From contig DF239146.1 in NCBI GenBank assembly GCA_000507305.1, forward strand, positions 47,959 through 111,958: a stretch of 64,000 nucleotides of DNA. The letters run 5' to 3'. Made by a program: the position numbers and the translations under genes. The notes under the pieces are model-generated. The model did no database searches and was not told the DNA's origin. It saw only the letters and a program-made list of their open reading frames with translations. Source of the stretch: Breviolum minutum Mf 1.05b.01. Lineage: Eukaryota; Sar; Dinophyceae; Suessiales; Symbiodiniaceae. Of this stretch, positions 11,216 through 22,699 are shown piece by piece; positions within the stretch are counted from its first letter, which is position 1, and every line of letters starts with the position of its first letter.

Positions 11216-11434
11216 TTGCCATAGACAACAAAATGTAGGAGAAATACCACCCTACGGTGAGTTAGGTGAGGTGAGCTTGGGTGTATCAGAGAAAATAGAT
11301 GATGCATGATGATGCAAGCATTAAATACGAATCAGTTCATTTGTCCTTCATGGTCCTTGATACATCTTCATACAAGGTATAGCTTGAATTTATTGAACCT
11401 GTCTGGATGATTGGAATAGTCATTTCATCTGATC

Positions 11435-11529
11435 TACCCTGACGGAAACTATCAGTTCGCACCTGCGTGGAAGGCCAGGCCTATTCTCAGGTGCGTGGAA
11501 ACTGTTAGTTTCATAGTTTCAGGGAGGGT
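11435..11529. mobile_element. Family E inverted-repeat element, copy E2
   Basis: ACCCTGACGGAAACTATCAG...GCACCTG pairs with CAGGTGC...AAACTGTTAGTTTC...CAGGGAGGGT. Confidence 0.7.
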
Positions 11530-12025
11530 TTGCGTTAAGGCAACCGATCATCAAAACTGAGGTGTGGAGGTTTCTGGTTCGTTCTGGGTGCTGTGATGAT
11601 GTATTTGCGATTTGGTGGCTGGGGCCACTGTCACCAGGCATCGACAATGGACTATGGTTAAATGCTAGAAAACTTGGACCTATTGAAGACGAAATGATTA
11701 CTGAGATTGGGCTTTTCTCTCAGTAGTTTTTTGGGGTTTCTTATTATGCTCCAACATTTCAGAGCCTCTAGATTGGGATAGACCATACTAAGCAACGCGT
11801 CAAGAAAAGAGGGAAGCAAAGGGCGTTTTCCATTGGCCCTTCCGATTGTCTAATCTCAGACTCTAGCCTGCGCGTGTGTTTTATTTGGGCCTACAATGAA
11901 AGTTTCTGAGATTTGTGGAAGAAACACTTGGAGCCTAACTTGACCTGCGGCCCCTTTTTCGCATGTCACTACTCATTTAGATTTGCACTTGAAAGTTTAA
12001 ACACATGCATATGACATGATCGAAG

Positions 12026-12191
12026 NCACTCAGTCAGTCAGTCAGTCAGTCAGTCAACCAGTCAATCAATTAGTCAGTCAGTCAGTCAGTCAGTCAGTCA
12101 GTCAGTCAGTCAGTTAGTCAACCAGTCAATCAATCAGTCAGTCAATCAATCAGTCAATCAGTCAATTAGTCAGCTAGCTAGTTAGTCAGTT
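12026..12191. repeat. (TCAG)n tetranucleotide tract with an N
   Basis: Long TCAG/TCAA/TTAG repeat. One undetermined base at 12,026 suggests assembly difficulty. A second N lies at 44,961. Confidence 0.95.
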
Positions 12192-13049
12192 GGTCAATGT
12201 TTTTGCTTTGACATCCGTCACTCACAGCAATCAATCTCTCCTATACGTTTCCGATTCTTGAAACTTCCGCCACCGCCTTGTGCGGTACTACTGGTACGTA
12301 AGCATGTTGGCGTACGCAAACATGTACTGTAGATGTACCTTACGATATGATTCTCTCTGTACCTGCATATATACATGATGTTGTACAGATCGCGACATAC
12401 ACATTGACAAAACAACATAGTGTAGATTGTGCATGCAATCGGTTACACGTACACTCACTACCACAACGCATAATCTGGAGTCATTGCATCATGATGTCAG
12501 TCATCTCCCAGGTTTACTCCATGTCCTTTCTGGTGGACTTTGTTATCATGCCATGCTGGCAACCACTGTGATATCATCGCCTTGAGTCGGTGTGCATCTC
12601 GATGCAGACGAAACTGTGCTGAATAGTGACTTCACCAGGATCACACCCCAAAACAGATCAAACAAGTAATGCTATATATACAGGAATCCTTCGAACTTCT
12701 TCTGTTTCTGTTACTTCAGGACTTCAGGGTGCTGATTTTTATTTTGAATCCGGGCAGAATTAAATTAATCTCACTCAGTGTGGTGAGGTTTTGGAGCGTT
12801 TCGCTTTGCGGAAACTATACTAAGTCCTTGCCGTACACATACAAGATTTACATAGATTTATATACTATCATGGAATGCCCAACGGACACTCTACACTTAA
12901 CAAAGTTCAACAACTCAAGTCACTGCTGGACGTTTTTTTTTCGGCTTCAGAAACTCCGTTTCATTGAGGCACATTGACGTTTCATGCCAAGGTGCCTAGG
13001 TTTGAAACTTGTCTCACCGCTGCACTTCCAGGGAGTCCAGTTCCAATGA

Positions 13050-13155
13050 CGTTGATGGAAGAAATGCGGTAAACTCACCAGTTGAGGTTGGTAGTTTATC
13101 GCACTATCTACAAGGTTTCAAAAACATTGCAGGGCCCGGGGTTTCTTCCATCAAC
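13050..13155. mobile_element. Family C inverted-repeat element, copy C1
   Basis: GTTGATGGAAGAAA and TTTCTTCCATCAAC ends. The interior shares CACCAGTTGAGG, GTAGTTTATC and CTACAAGGTTT with copies C2 and C3, but the right half is shorter. Confidence 0.75.
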
Positions 13156-13499
13156 AATATGACCTGAAATTCTAGAACTTATCAGATTGTGCAAGCAAAT
13201 GATTGGAAATTCGTCATAATTTCATCCAATGCTGTGCGGTATCATTCCTTGTTCTGTTCATATACCCAGCTGGGTAGTGATGAAATTGAGCTTCCCTGGT
13301 TTTTGCAAACAATCGCGATAGAGAAAACGTAATACATCACTCCAAACAATGTGAAGAGGCTGTTTGTCATCAGATGGCTTGGAAATTGAGAGTTGAAATG
13401 TGGCCATGGCTTTCCCATGCAGCCTTCATTTTGTTTGGACGATGACGATGCTTGCATGTTTATTTTCCGGCGTTGATGCTACGCCGAATTGGCTTGCAG

Positions 13500-13613
13500 C
13501 CAGTTGGAGGCTGAGTGCAAATCTGCTCAGTGCTACTAGTGCTGCTCCAAAATTCGAAATCTTCATAGCGTCCATTTGTTTGGTCAAGGGTTTTGCAGAC
13601 ACATTGAAACCAG
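13500..13613 (+). CDS. Exon-like island, GC donor
   Basis: Acceptor TTGCAG| and a GC-type donor AG|GCAAGT bound 114 nt. It reads SWRLSANLLSATSAAPKFEI and FIASICLVKGFADTLKP. GC donors are known in dinoflagellates. The minus strand is open too (KISNFGAALVALSRFALSLQ), so the strand is not certain. Confidence 0.35.
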
Positions 13614-13633
13614 GCAAGTGGTGAAAAGGTTAA

Positions 13634-13873
13634 AAAACCTTTGTTTTTTGGTCAAAAACTTCAAAAACTTCTACCGCTCTCGGGAGCGGCACCCGAGTCA
13701 CAAAAAATAGTGTGAGCAGCGGCGGATGGAAGATGGGTGGCCGGATGATAGGAGTGAATGGTCCCTTGTTTGAGGTTCACTCTCACAAAAACACCCTTCT
13801 GAAGCCGAATGACCCGAAAATCCTCCTACTTGCGGAGTCTGAGGTTTGGATTTTTGTTCCATGCTTGAAATGA
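13634..13873 (+). CDS. 79-codon exon-like ORF
   Basis: Open without an early Met. The best part is SVSSGGWKMGGRMIGVNGPL and FEVHSHKNTLLKPNDPKILL, probably entered after AAAAATAG| at about 13,710. Unknown. Confidence 0.3.
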   Translation, partial: KTFVFWSKTSKTSTALGSGTRVTKNSVSSGGWKMGGRMIGVNGPLFEVHSHKNTLLKPNDPKILLLAESEVWIFVPCLK

Positions 13874-14464
13874 TGTATAGAATATTAGACATATATTCAG
13901 TTTTACTTGGCTCTACCGTTACTACCTGTGTTACATGACCGGTTGACAATGGTTTCGTATGCCTCAGCAGTCCAGAAGCCCATGCACCTTTATTATTATG
14001 CGTCAATGAAGTGAAGCATGCATGTCAATGTGTCAGTGTATACGTATGTAACACATGGTTGGCTTATGTTGGCATAACTTTCTAGTCAAACAATCCATGT
14101 TTGAAAGACGGATCAAAATATTGGTGCAAAGGACATTGGTCGGGTGGGTTGGTCCCTGGTGGGTCTTCTCACGTTGATGTCATGTCTTACCTGTGTAATT
14201 TAGGTCCCTAGAATTGATACCACAAAGGTCAGGTGGTTATGTTCTTTTTTTGAGGGTTTTTTTGGGGTATGTTTATGTTTCCAGGCAGCAAATTCAAAAA
14301 AAAGCAGTTCCAGGCATATAGATATGCAGATACCCACCGACATGCATGTACACACATTCTCACATACATACATGCATACAGGAATGCACAGATGCCTGCA
14401 TAGAGTTTTCTCTTCTGTTTGACGTTTTTCCCCCACCATTGATCCTTTTTCGTGCCCAACAGCA

Positions 14465-14707
14465 ATGGCCAGACATCGTATGAAGTGTTTCAAGCAAAAG
14501 GCAAAAGACAAGTATCATTCACGCAAAAGTACCAAAATGCTTCAAGTCATATTGTGTTCTCCAACATCTCGCAAAAAGGGTAACATCATATCTATGGTTT
14601 GCCTGGAAGGAAGGATTGATGTACCCTATGCCCGCTGCCAGGCATCAAAGGTTACTGCCAGTGTTCAAGGTCTAGATGGTGGGCATGGTTGGACACAGAA
14701 ACGATGA
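14465..14707 (+). CDS. 80-codon ATG ORF, basic
   Basis: MARHRMKCFKQKAKDKYHSR is strongly basic, followed by CLEGRIDVPYARCQASKVTA. It may be a small basic protein or an exon pair. No family recognised. Confidence 0.3.
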   Translation: MARHRMKCFKQKAKDKYHSRKSTKMLQVILCSPTSRKKGNIISMVCLEGRIDVPYARCQASKVTASVQGLDGGHGWTQKR

Positions 14708-16181
14708 ATTTTCATAGCCGATTTGGAATTTGGAAAGATGGTGTAAAAAATTTAAGTATCCAAGACCAAAGTGACATTTCAGAATCCAGAGCAAAGTGTT
14801 TTGATGAAGTGACACTGAGACTTTGAGTTTGTTTTTGAAATTTGAAGCACATGAAGTTTAGATAAGTTTAGTAGGAGGGCTAGATTACCGGTAACGGTGA
14901 TTTAGTGATCTCAAGTTTCATTGGAGACCATTCCAAAGACATCGCCCATGCCACAACGAAGGCAGCTAGACCAGCTCAGCTGGACGCAATTTGTTCCTAG
15001 ACAGAATGCGTATCCTTATTGACAAGGGATTGCAGTCTTGTACCGCCGGAGTCATGATGATAGATTATTGTATATTATTCCGTTCTAGTCCTTAGCTTCT
15101 TTATCACCATTATGATTTTATATTGCACTAACTGATACGCATTTCAATGAGTTTCATTTTATTGTCATGTGTTGTGAGCAGTATGTTGGAAATCATTTGT
15201 TCAAGATCATTCTTTGAAAGACTGACTTTCCTTTTGGGATGCTAAAAATTACGGGCTAAATTTCCGGGGTGTATTCATTGTTGCATCCTGGCCTTTCCCC
15301 ACAACATGCACTTGTTGAGTCTTGTTCAGGCACCACTACTGCAGCTTCTAATCGTTCAGCTTCTGCTTCAGTGTCTGTAGGGAGCCTTAGACCAAGGAAA
15401 TTGTGGTATGAAGCCACAAGGATGACCTCTTGCTACCCCTGTAATCTAGCATAGCCTAATAGCCTGGCTGGAAATCAATTTGTTTCACCAGGAAATGCAT
15501 CTATGAATGGAACAACTATCACTTGTCAATTACGAATGTCCGATGCTTTTTGATGAGTGGTGCAATCCGAAATCTAAGACGGAACATGATGCAACACAAG
15601 TGCCTGAATACGCTTCAAAATCTATCCTCCACAGACGCTGCAATGCAACATTTACCATGCCATGCCTGGTCTAATCCGCGCGAACTATGCAGGCATGTTG
15701 AGTGTGGATCGAAATGTCAGTAGATTCGTTTTCAGCAAAATCTTCCCATCTGGCTTCCAGCCAACTTGCCTGTAGTCTTTCAACACTCTGTTTGATGGTT
15801 GTCACAAGCCAGGCATCCACCACTTGCAGCATCCTTTCCACGCTTCTCCAAATGACCGCACGACGGGAATAGGAGGAATGTTTTTCAATTGCATGTACAC
15901 AGATGTGTGGAAAACTCATCTACTGTGTATAACATTATACATACAAGATTGATCAAAGATAGTACAGTAGAAACCTTACCGTCCACGTTTCCTTCACAAC
16001 CTTATCATCGTTGCATCGTTAAAGACAAACACATCAACTGAATTCATACTGCATGATAATTGACTGATCACTCACGAAAAACCACACACACACACCCTCA
16101 AACATGGAAACAGAAGCCAACCTTCCAAACAACAAAAACGTTCATCTCCTAAGTTCCGTTAAAACACATCCTTGACTCCAG

Positions 16182-16404
16182 GTCGCATCTCTGGAAGAGT
16201 CACGTCAAGGTGGATTGGCTCACCTCGTCGGGTGGCCAGATGATATTCATTGATATTCTTCGCACGCACAACGGGGGATGGAAATGGGCATCCACATGTC
16301 TCATGTTCAAGTCATATATCCTTATTTGCATGTGGCAAATAGATCTGTGCTATTCTGTGAAAGCTAAATATCGCAATATATCGCAATCATATTCTGTACC
16401 GTAA
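16182..16404 (+). CDS. Exon-like ORF after CTCCAG
   Basis: After TTGACTCCAG| it reads SHLWKSHVKVDWLTSSGGQM and IFIDILRTHNGGWKWASTC. The last third, over AT-rich DNA, is probably intron. Confidence 0.3.
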
Positions 16405-16734
16405 ATGGTCACTTGAACATACTTAACTCCCTCTTTTGTCAGGGATTGTATTGACCATATCAATTTGAGGACTTCCGGTTCGTTCCCCCATCGACCCCCA
16501 ATCTTAGGTTGGAGAGATGGATGCTGAGCTACGAGTTGGAGATCTCAGTTTTTGCTTGGTTATGATGGGGATGAAACTTCCCAAAAATCCCCTAAGGGCC
16601 AGCTAGTTTTTTTTAAAGTCGGCTTTTTTTTCCAATCGGAGGTTTTTTTTTGACTTCAAAAAAGCTTGGGAGATAATGGAGGTCCGTGGAATCGGCGCGA
16701 TTCAATGAACCGCCACTGTCATGGATTTTTTCAG

Positions 16735-16965
16735 ACTCGTGGTTTCTGTCCTCGACATAGCAAGGACTCAACCAGATGCCATAGCCATGGCTGAGGTGGA
16801 GCTTAATTCACGTTTGCGTTTGCTCACAGTTGACTTGAAGGGTGAGATCATGTCAGTGCGGGTTCTTGGTGAGCCCAGGGAGGATTCGGAAACTTAGGGT
16901 CAACACTATTTGCATTTACAGGATGCTGCGGTGTGGTTATCGCCATATTCAATCTGAGCAAGCTA
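16735..16965 (+). CDS. Two exon-like segments joined in phase
   Basis: Segment 1 (16,735-16,841) lies between TTTTTTCAG| and G|GTGAGA and reads LVVSVLDIARTQPDAIAMAE and VELNSRLRLLTVDLK. Segment 2 starts after TTTACAG| at 16,922. Joining them keeps frame and gives DLKGCCGVVIAIFNLSK. The intron would be 80 nt. This is among the better-supported junctions in the window. Confidence 0.4.
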
Positions 16966-17041
16966 TAATGAATAATGACCTCAACCTCACTTCAAATGTA
17001 GTTTAGTAAGGGTCCAGGGTCACTGTTTGTTTTGGTTGCAG

Positions 17042-17191
17042 ATTCTTGGTAGCTTCCCTGTTTCTCCATACGTGGTTTCGTCTGCTCTGACCCTTTTCCA
17101 TTTCAAGCAGCTGCTGAGTTTGATTTTTGCTGCTGGATCACTTTTAGATAGGGAGAAACAGAGGTTGTCCCTTCAAATGTCTAGTCTTTAA
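17042..17191 (+). CDS. Exon-like island after GTTGCAG
   Basis: Reads ILGSFPVSPYVVSSALTLFH and FKQLLSLIFAAGSLLDREKQ before a stop. Hydrophobic and plausibly membrane-associated. Probably the same gene as 16,735-16,965. Confidence 0.35.
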   Translation: MLGSFPVSPYVVSSALTLFHFKQLLSLIFAAGSLLDREKQRLSLQMSSL

Positions 17192-17259
17192 TCGTCTTGC
17201 TATGTCTAGTCTTCCAGTCAGCTTTAAAGATTTTCTAGCTTCGGAACCATCGCGAGCAC

Positions 17260-17369
17260 TATATGGGTGTTTCCAAAATAGGGGCACCCCAAAATGGATG
17301 GTTTATAATGGAAAACCTTATTTAAATGGATGATTTGGGGGTACCCCTATCTTCGGAAACACCCATATA
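17260..17369. mobile_element. Family A inverted-repeat element, copy A2
   Basis: Perfect 15-bp ends TATATGGGTGTTTCC and GGAAACACCCATATA. The inner core GGATGGTTTATAATGG and CCTTATTTAAATGGATGATT matches the other A copies. Confidence 0.9.
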
Positions 17370-17424
17370 CATCCATCTAGAATATCTCTTTTGATCAACT
17401 TTTTTTCTCAAGTCACTTATCCAG

Positions 17425-17523
17425 GAAGTGGCCGCACGCCTGGCCAGTGCTGAAGCCTCCGTCAGTGGCATTGAGGTCTTTGTTGGATCCGTTTTGATGA
17501 GGGGCAAACCCTTACATGTATGA
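17425..17523 (+). CDS. Exon-like island after ATCCAG
   Basis: Reads EVAARLASAEASVSGIEVFV and GSVLMRGKPLHV, Ala-rich and helix-like. Likely the same transcript as 16,735-17,191. Confidence 0.35.
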   Translation, partial: EVAARLASAEASVSGIEVFVGSVLMRGKPLHV

Positions 17524-18329
17524 GACGTTTATACTACCAAAACCTGCTTAAATGGGAACAGCGACTAGCTACCTATCAACGAATTGAGGGGAAAGGTTTT
17601 CTCAAAATTTAGGTGTTTGTCATACACAGGTCTGATGTGACCTTCAGGTCAACAATTGGGGAAATCTTGTTCAAGTGGTCTTGAGTTTTGAATGTTGATT
17701 TTAAACATCCCTGAGTGAAAGAGCAATGGAACATTGTCTATATGTACTGTTTGCAGGTCATGGTCACAATCTGTGTTCCTGAAGCTTCATTTGTTGATAA
17801 GGTCACGAAACACTTCCACATCCTAGTGACTCTAGTAGCACAGTGTTTTCATATTGAAACACCGCTAGCCTGCTAGTAAAAAGAAATACGCGCCTGAAAC
17901 CATTCCCAGGATATTGCCAGCATACCAGCAGGTTTGCTACTGTTAGAACTGTTGCTTTGGTGGTAGGATTTGGAAGCGATTGGAAGTTATCTAGAATCCT
18001 TTGCCACAATGGGGTTCGATTTGCAGCTACCACCAGGGTCCTACCCCTGATCTCTGGGCGCTCGTTCAAACTTGTGGGATGTTTATGGGTTATGTTGGTG
18101 GACACAATCCTGCAATAGTTTAGAACCACTATATGTTATATATGATACATATTTATCTATCCGTTCAAAAACCGCATAGACTGATATAGATTGCAGTGTT
18201 TTAAACAATGCTTGAGCCATTGCGGGATATCTTCCATCAACTTTCGTTGGTTTTGTTCACAAAATCTTGCAGGCCAAACTTTCGAGTGAGTTGGACCATG
18301 TGTGCGAGGACCAATGCGCAATGCAATCT

Positions 18330-18425
18330 CTAGGTGGTGATTTCATTTTTAAAATGTTCACCCCTACTTGGGGAAAGGATCCAATTTGACCAAGTTTTTT
18401 CAGATGGGTTGAAACCACCTACTAG
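18330..18425. mobile_element. Family B inverted-repeat element, copy B2
   Basis: CTAGGTGGTGATTTCA and GGTTGAAACCACCTACTAG ends. Core GGATCCAATTTGACCAAG. Confidence 0.85.
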
Positions 18426-19099
18426 AATATCTATCATCATACTGCAATAATTTGCAAGCTCATGTAATGACTTGCTACTATAAAAATGCGGTGTAAGCTT
18501 GCGGAACATGCTTTGTAAGATATGCATTATGAAATAATTTCTCCAGAGATTTCAGGTCTCTGAGTATCCCACCTTTTCAAAACTCTGCACGAACCTCCAT
18601 TCAAATATATATAATGAATCCAATTTGATGAGATCCAATCGTGAATTGTCCATTGTAAACTTGCCAATCTCCCAAGAAAATCTCAAGGTCCCCTTGATGT
18701 TGTTTGAGCATGGCATCAAGCATGGCAGGACTTTAAAACGTGTTTGGAGAGCATCACCAAGGCATTCAACCCTTCTATTTTTGGGTGGGAGGGGTGGAAG
18801 GGCTAGCATCATGAACCATCCTTAGTCAGCTGACTCAACCACTGGAGCGAAAAACTTGAGCATTGGAAGATGGGAAAAATCAGCCTGGAAAAGGTTTTTT
18901 GTGATTGGGATTTCGACATTGTTCGCTCATGGATTGATGCCCATTCTGACGATGATTGAGCAACCAGTTGTGAACTCTCAAGTCTCAGCAACCAGAGCAG
19001 AGGAACTGGGCTGTACTCGAGAGTATTAGTAAGCGGCGAAAACGAATAAGCATAAATTGCAGTGACTGCAAATATGATCCTTGCAGATAATAGCCTCAG

Positions 19100-19107
19100 G
19101 GTGGTCG

Positions 19108-19142
<35 letters not shown>

Positions 19143-19380
19143 GTCATCATCGCCATCATCGTCATATCGTTATCGTCATCGTCATATCGTTGTCGTCACT
19201 ATTAACATCAGCAGCAGCAGCACTATCCTCATCACAATCGTCATCATAAACATCAGCAAACATCAATATCAATATCGAATATCAAGATCAATATCAACGT
19301 CAAAATGAATATCAATAACAATATCAACTACATTCAACTACATCAATGTCAATATCAACATCAATGTCGTGATCACCACC
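19100..19380. repeat. ATC microsatellite decaying into ATCAAT tract
   Basis: Clean (CAT)n near 19,107-19,142, then GTC/ATC mixtures, then degenerate ATCAATATCAAC units to about 19,370. Confidence 0.9.
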
Positions 19381-19515
19381 ACTACCCTCTACAAGCGTCG
19401 CCTTCACCACGGTGCCTTAGGCAAAGTTAGTGCCACGAGTGAAACAGTTGGAGGTGTGCCGGTGCCACCACTGTTTTCCTCGCTGAGTTGGGGCAAAGTG
19501 ATACAGAACTGCTGA
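19381..19515 (+). CDS. Exon-like island following the ATC tract
   Basis: Reads LYKRRLHHGALGKVSATSET and VGGVPVPPLFSSLSWGKVIQ before the stop. There is no Met, and the microsatellite upstream is in frame. Confidence 0.25.
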   Translation, partial: TTLYKRRLHHGALGKVSATSETVGGVPVPPLFSSLSWGKVIQNC

Positions 19516-19902
19516 GTGGGCAATATTTTCTTTGATTTCTATACATATATATATGTATCTATTTGTCTATCGATTTATCTATCTATCTCCCGCTTAATGC
19601 TTATTTATATATAGATACACGTTGACAAGTATGAGACAACATATATAGATATACGTTCACAGATATACCTTCACGTTGACTGAGATGAGACTGCCCATGA
19701 AACAGCTAGTGAATGGATGCTGGGTTCACTTAGGCATGGATGGTTCGGTTTCCGAAAGCAGCCGTTTTCTGAAGATTGATCTTGTAGAATAACCCTGTAC
19801 CCATCCTCGTGTGAAACAGGTTCACGTACGTTTACATCTTTACAAGGTGGTAGTATCATGTCTGGTATTCAAACATGGATTGTTTATTTGCATTGTAAAT
19901 AG

Positions 19903-20100
19903 ATGCAAATGATAATGGGACAATTTGGTCAGACCAACAATCTAGTAAATTCCGAGATCCACGTCAAGGAGTTGGTAAGCTGTGCGATGGATGCCGGGCT
20001 ATCAAGATTGCAACAAAAATACCTGGCCCAAACACCAGCAGCTTTCCATTTGGACTCATTTGGTCAAATGCCTGAAATGACGTCACCCCCAAAGTTGTGA
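19903..20100 (+). CDS. 65-codon ATG ORF, exon-like
   Basis: NSEIHVKELVSCAMDAGLSR and LQQKYLAQTPAAFHLDSFGQ suggest a soluble helical protein. Not recognised. Confidence 0.35.
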   Translation: MQMIMGQFGQTNNLVNSEIHVKELVSCAMDAGLSRLQQKYLAQTPAAFHLDSFGQMPEMTSPPKL

Positions 20101-20153
20101 GTTTTCCTTATTTCATCTTATTTCAGGATTTTTAAGATCTGTGACATTCTCAG

Positions 20154-20275
20154 GTTTTGCTAAGATACTTAAGGTGGTGTATGCTTGTAGTGTATGTCCA
20201 TTCAACGTCCTTGAGGATCAGATGCAAAGTACCAAACTGTTGGTGGCGACCATGGAGGTTTGCAAACGTGGGTGA
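20154..20275 (+). CDS. Exon-like island after TTCTCAG
   Basis: Reads FAKILKVVYACSVCPFNVLE and DQMQSTKLLVATMEVCKRG then a stop. Near 19,903-20,100, so possibly the next exon. Confidence 0.3.
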
Positions 20276-20870
20276 AACAGAAACATAACGGAGTCACTTG
20301 TGAGACTTTTGGTTAAAAGATGTGGGTATGAATTCCGATACTAGAGGCAATTTAGACTTATTATTATATATGTGCGTATACCGAATAGTCGTATTTTTTT
20401 TCCTGAAACTACATGCCATGATTGGAGTATTGTAAAATACATGCTATATACAGATTTTTCTTGATTTCCTGCTCAATGATAGTTAGTTTCAAGCCAAGCA
20501 TAGTTTTTAGTCTAGAATTGGGGACTCGAATCTCGAATCACGTTCCTGTTTGCGGAATTTAACATTGGTAAGGACCCGTGGTCAGATACCTCAACTGACG
20601 TTCTAATCGCACCATTTGCAGACATGTTTTCAATTTCAAGTTTTCAACATACTTTACAAAGTCGAGGGAAATGTAAAGATGAATGACTTTTAGATTGCTT
20701 GAATGATATAACGTGACCCGGTTCCCAAATGTTCCATTCATTTGGACGATGCTCACTGACTAACCCACCAACCTCACCCTATCCATCCCGATCCATGGTA
20801 GTTTAGGATTGTGGATTCATCTCAAAGTGAGCAAAGCAAATCAGAACAAATCAGATTTACACGGTAGTAA

Positions 20871-20952
20871 AAGTAGATGGCGCAACTCCCAAAAGGTGAC
20901 GATTTGTAAGGGGCCCATGATAAACCAATATGTGGGAGTTGTGCCATCTACT
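20871..20952. mobile_element. Inverted-repeat element I
   Basis: AAGTAGATGGCGCAACTCCC pairs with GGGAGTTGTGCCATCTACTT, one mismatch, 42-bp interior. Confidence 0.75.
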
Positions 20953-21158
20953 TTCCAGCTGGTATAAAAAGAAACGGTTTGAGAATGGTCCACACTTGTA
21001 GCTCTCTTTGATGACTATGATTTGCTGACTATAACTTGATGACTTTGACTACATGACTACATCACTGTGGTATGACGGTATGACTATTATATGTTATATA
21101 TGATTTGTATACATATAGTCATATAGATATTTAAATATACATATGACCATCGTTGAAG

Positions 21159-21305
21159 ATGACTACGACTTTTTCCCACTCCAATCGATCTCTCTCGGAA
21201 GAAACTGCCAGGCCCACACTCGGCCAAAGCCCGACAGCCCACAGTCACAGGTGCAGCGTGGTACCAGAGGTTTTGGGCCGTTTAGGCATAGAAGAAGTTT
21301 CTTGA
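21159..21305 (+). CDS. 48-codon ATG ORF
   Basis: MTTTFSHSNRSLSEETARPT then LGQSPTAHSHRCSVVPEVLG. Ser/Thr-rich; it ends 8 nt before repeat D2. The other two plus frames are also open, so the frame is uncertain. Confidence 0.25.
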   Translation: MTTTFSHSNRSLSEETARPTLGQSPTAHSHRCSVVPEVLGRLGIEEVS

Positions 21306-21313
21306 CTTCAATG

Positions 21314-21412
21314 ATTACCCTCCAGGGGATTAACATATCCCACCTTGGGAAAAGGAAAATCATCTTCAAAAGGGCCTTTTTTGGGGGATGTGTTAGTTCC
21401 CTGGAGGGTAAT
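21314..21412. mobile_element. Family D inverted-repeat element, copy D2
   Basis: Perfect 14-bp ends ATTACCCTCCAGGG and CCCTGGAGGGTAAT, with further pairing TTAACATATCCC to GATGTGTTAG. Opposite orientation to D1. Confidence 0.85.
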
Positions 21413-22167
21413 TGAACCTGACATTTTTCAACTCTGAGAACATCCCATATTTTTGATAATTTTTGATAGGTTTAGATTATTTGGTATGGAACATTGGGAA
21501 GAATCAGGTAGAAATTACGTGCGATGATCACGTGGGACCATGTTAGGGAGAACTTTTATGTTCAGGCTTGTTCGACGAAATCCAACCTTGGAACAGATTA
21601 GCAAACACCTGTGATTTTACCAAAATCAAGACAAAACAGCAGATTGCCCATGACTATATTATCTACTATATCTTGAAATTCAATGCTGGAATTATAGAAA
21701 TGATGCCTGGGACATGGTTTCCAGATTCATATATTTGATGAGTCTTCTTTCTTGATAGGATTTTTTGCCCGTTGGCCTTCCCATTGACAGGAGCTTAAAG
21801 AGCAGCAGATGCCTGTCCGACGGCCCCTTTGGCAGAAAATGTTGATGCCCTAAATGTTGAATCAGGTCAGCATGAAATTTGTCACTCATGAAGTGAGTCT
21901 ATTTATGCAATAGATTTTGTCGCAGTATGTGAGTTGTGGAGCAGGGAAAAAATGGGTGTGTTCCAGGTGTTCCTTACTTCCTGGCATGTAGAGCGCCACG
22001 GTGTTGCTCAGAAAGGTAAAGTTAGATGAGTGGGTTTGAATCAATCATTTGATTCATGACATATGCAGGAGTCAAAGCTGAACCCCCCCACAGCCCACAA
22101 CTTTCAGTGGGATAAGTCCTTATGAAGAATCGTAGTGCTTCAATTTCCATGAATGACACCAGGAATC

Positions 22168-22212
22168 TGACATATGTCATATATTGTATAATATGGCATA
22201 TGACATATGTCA
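22168..22212. repeat. Perfect 15-bp hairpin
   Basis: TGACATATGTCATAT and ATATGACATATGTCA are exact reverse complements with a 15-nt loop. The arm itself contains palindromic TGACATATGTCA. Confidence 0.9.
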
Positions 22213-22230
22213 TTTGTCATATATATATAA

Positions 22231-22320
22231 TATACTGGGTGGTGGTTTCACCCTTACCGGACGAAATGATCCAATTTGACTAATATTTTTCAACTGGGTT
22301 GAAACCACCAACTAGTATAC
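22231..22320. mobile_element. Family B inverted-repeat element, copy B3
   Basis: TATACTGGGTGGTGGTTTCA and TGAAACCACCAACTAGTATA, the outer TATACT/AGTATA also pairing. Core GATCCAATTTGACTAA. Confidence 0.85.
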
Positions 22321-22329
22321 ATACATTAC

Positions 22330-22455
22330 ATGACATTTTTGAGGCTTGAGGATTTCCAATCTCAATCTTTCGTGTCCGAAATGTGGCTGAATTCCAGGCA
22401 ATCGGTGGACCGCATGGAGCGTGCACAGGTTGGGCCAACCGCGGCCAAGCGTTGA
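22330..22455 (+). CDS. 41-codon ATG ORF next to B3
   Basis: MTFLRLEDFQSQSFVSEMWL and NSRQSVDRMERAQVGPTAAK. A second frame (NVAEFQAIGGPHGACTGWAN) is open to GGCAG|GTTAGG. Unknown. Confidence 0.3.
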   Translation: MTFLRLEDFQSQSFVSEMWLNSRQSVDRMERAQVGPTAAKR

Positions 22456-22613
22456 ACTGGATGAACTTGGCAGGTTAGGTAAAGGATACATTTGCACACT
22501 TACATGACGTGTAGACTTATATAATTTATATTTTATAATTTATAATACATTCACACTTCATATTATGCAAAATATTACAAACTAGAGATCTACAATATAG
22601 TCCATCAAAAATC

Positions 22614-22699
22614 AAACAGGACCTTACCAATGGACCCCTAGGTAAGGTGCAAGAGCTATGAGATACTCAGGTTTAGGGGTCCATTCACTCGGTCCTGTT
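22614..22699. mobile_element. Inverted-repeat element K
   Basis: AACAGGACC...AATGGACCCCT pairs with AGGGGTCCATT...GGTCCTGTT over about 25 bp. Confidence 0.75.

Noticed and set aside
17803..18129. 108-codon minus-strand ORF (RPEIRGRTLVVAANRTPLWQ)
   Set aside because: Protein-like, but the plus strand is open over about 88 codons in the same place and no splice evidence favours either. Left unannotated.
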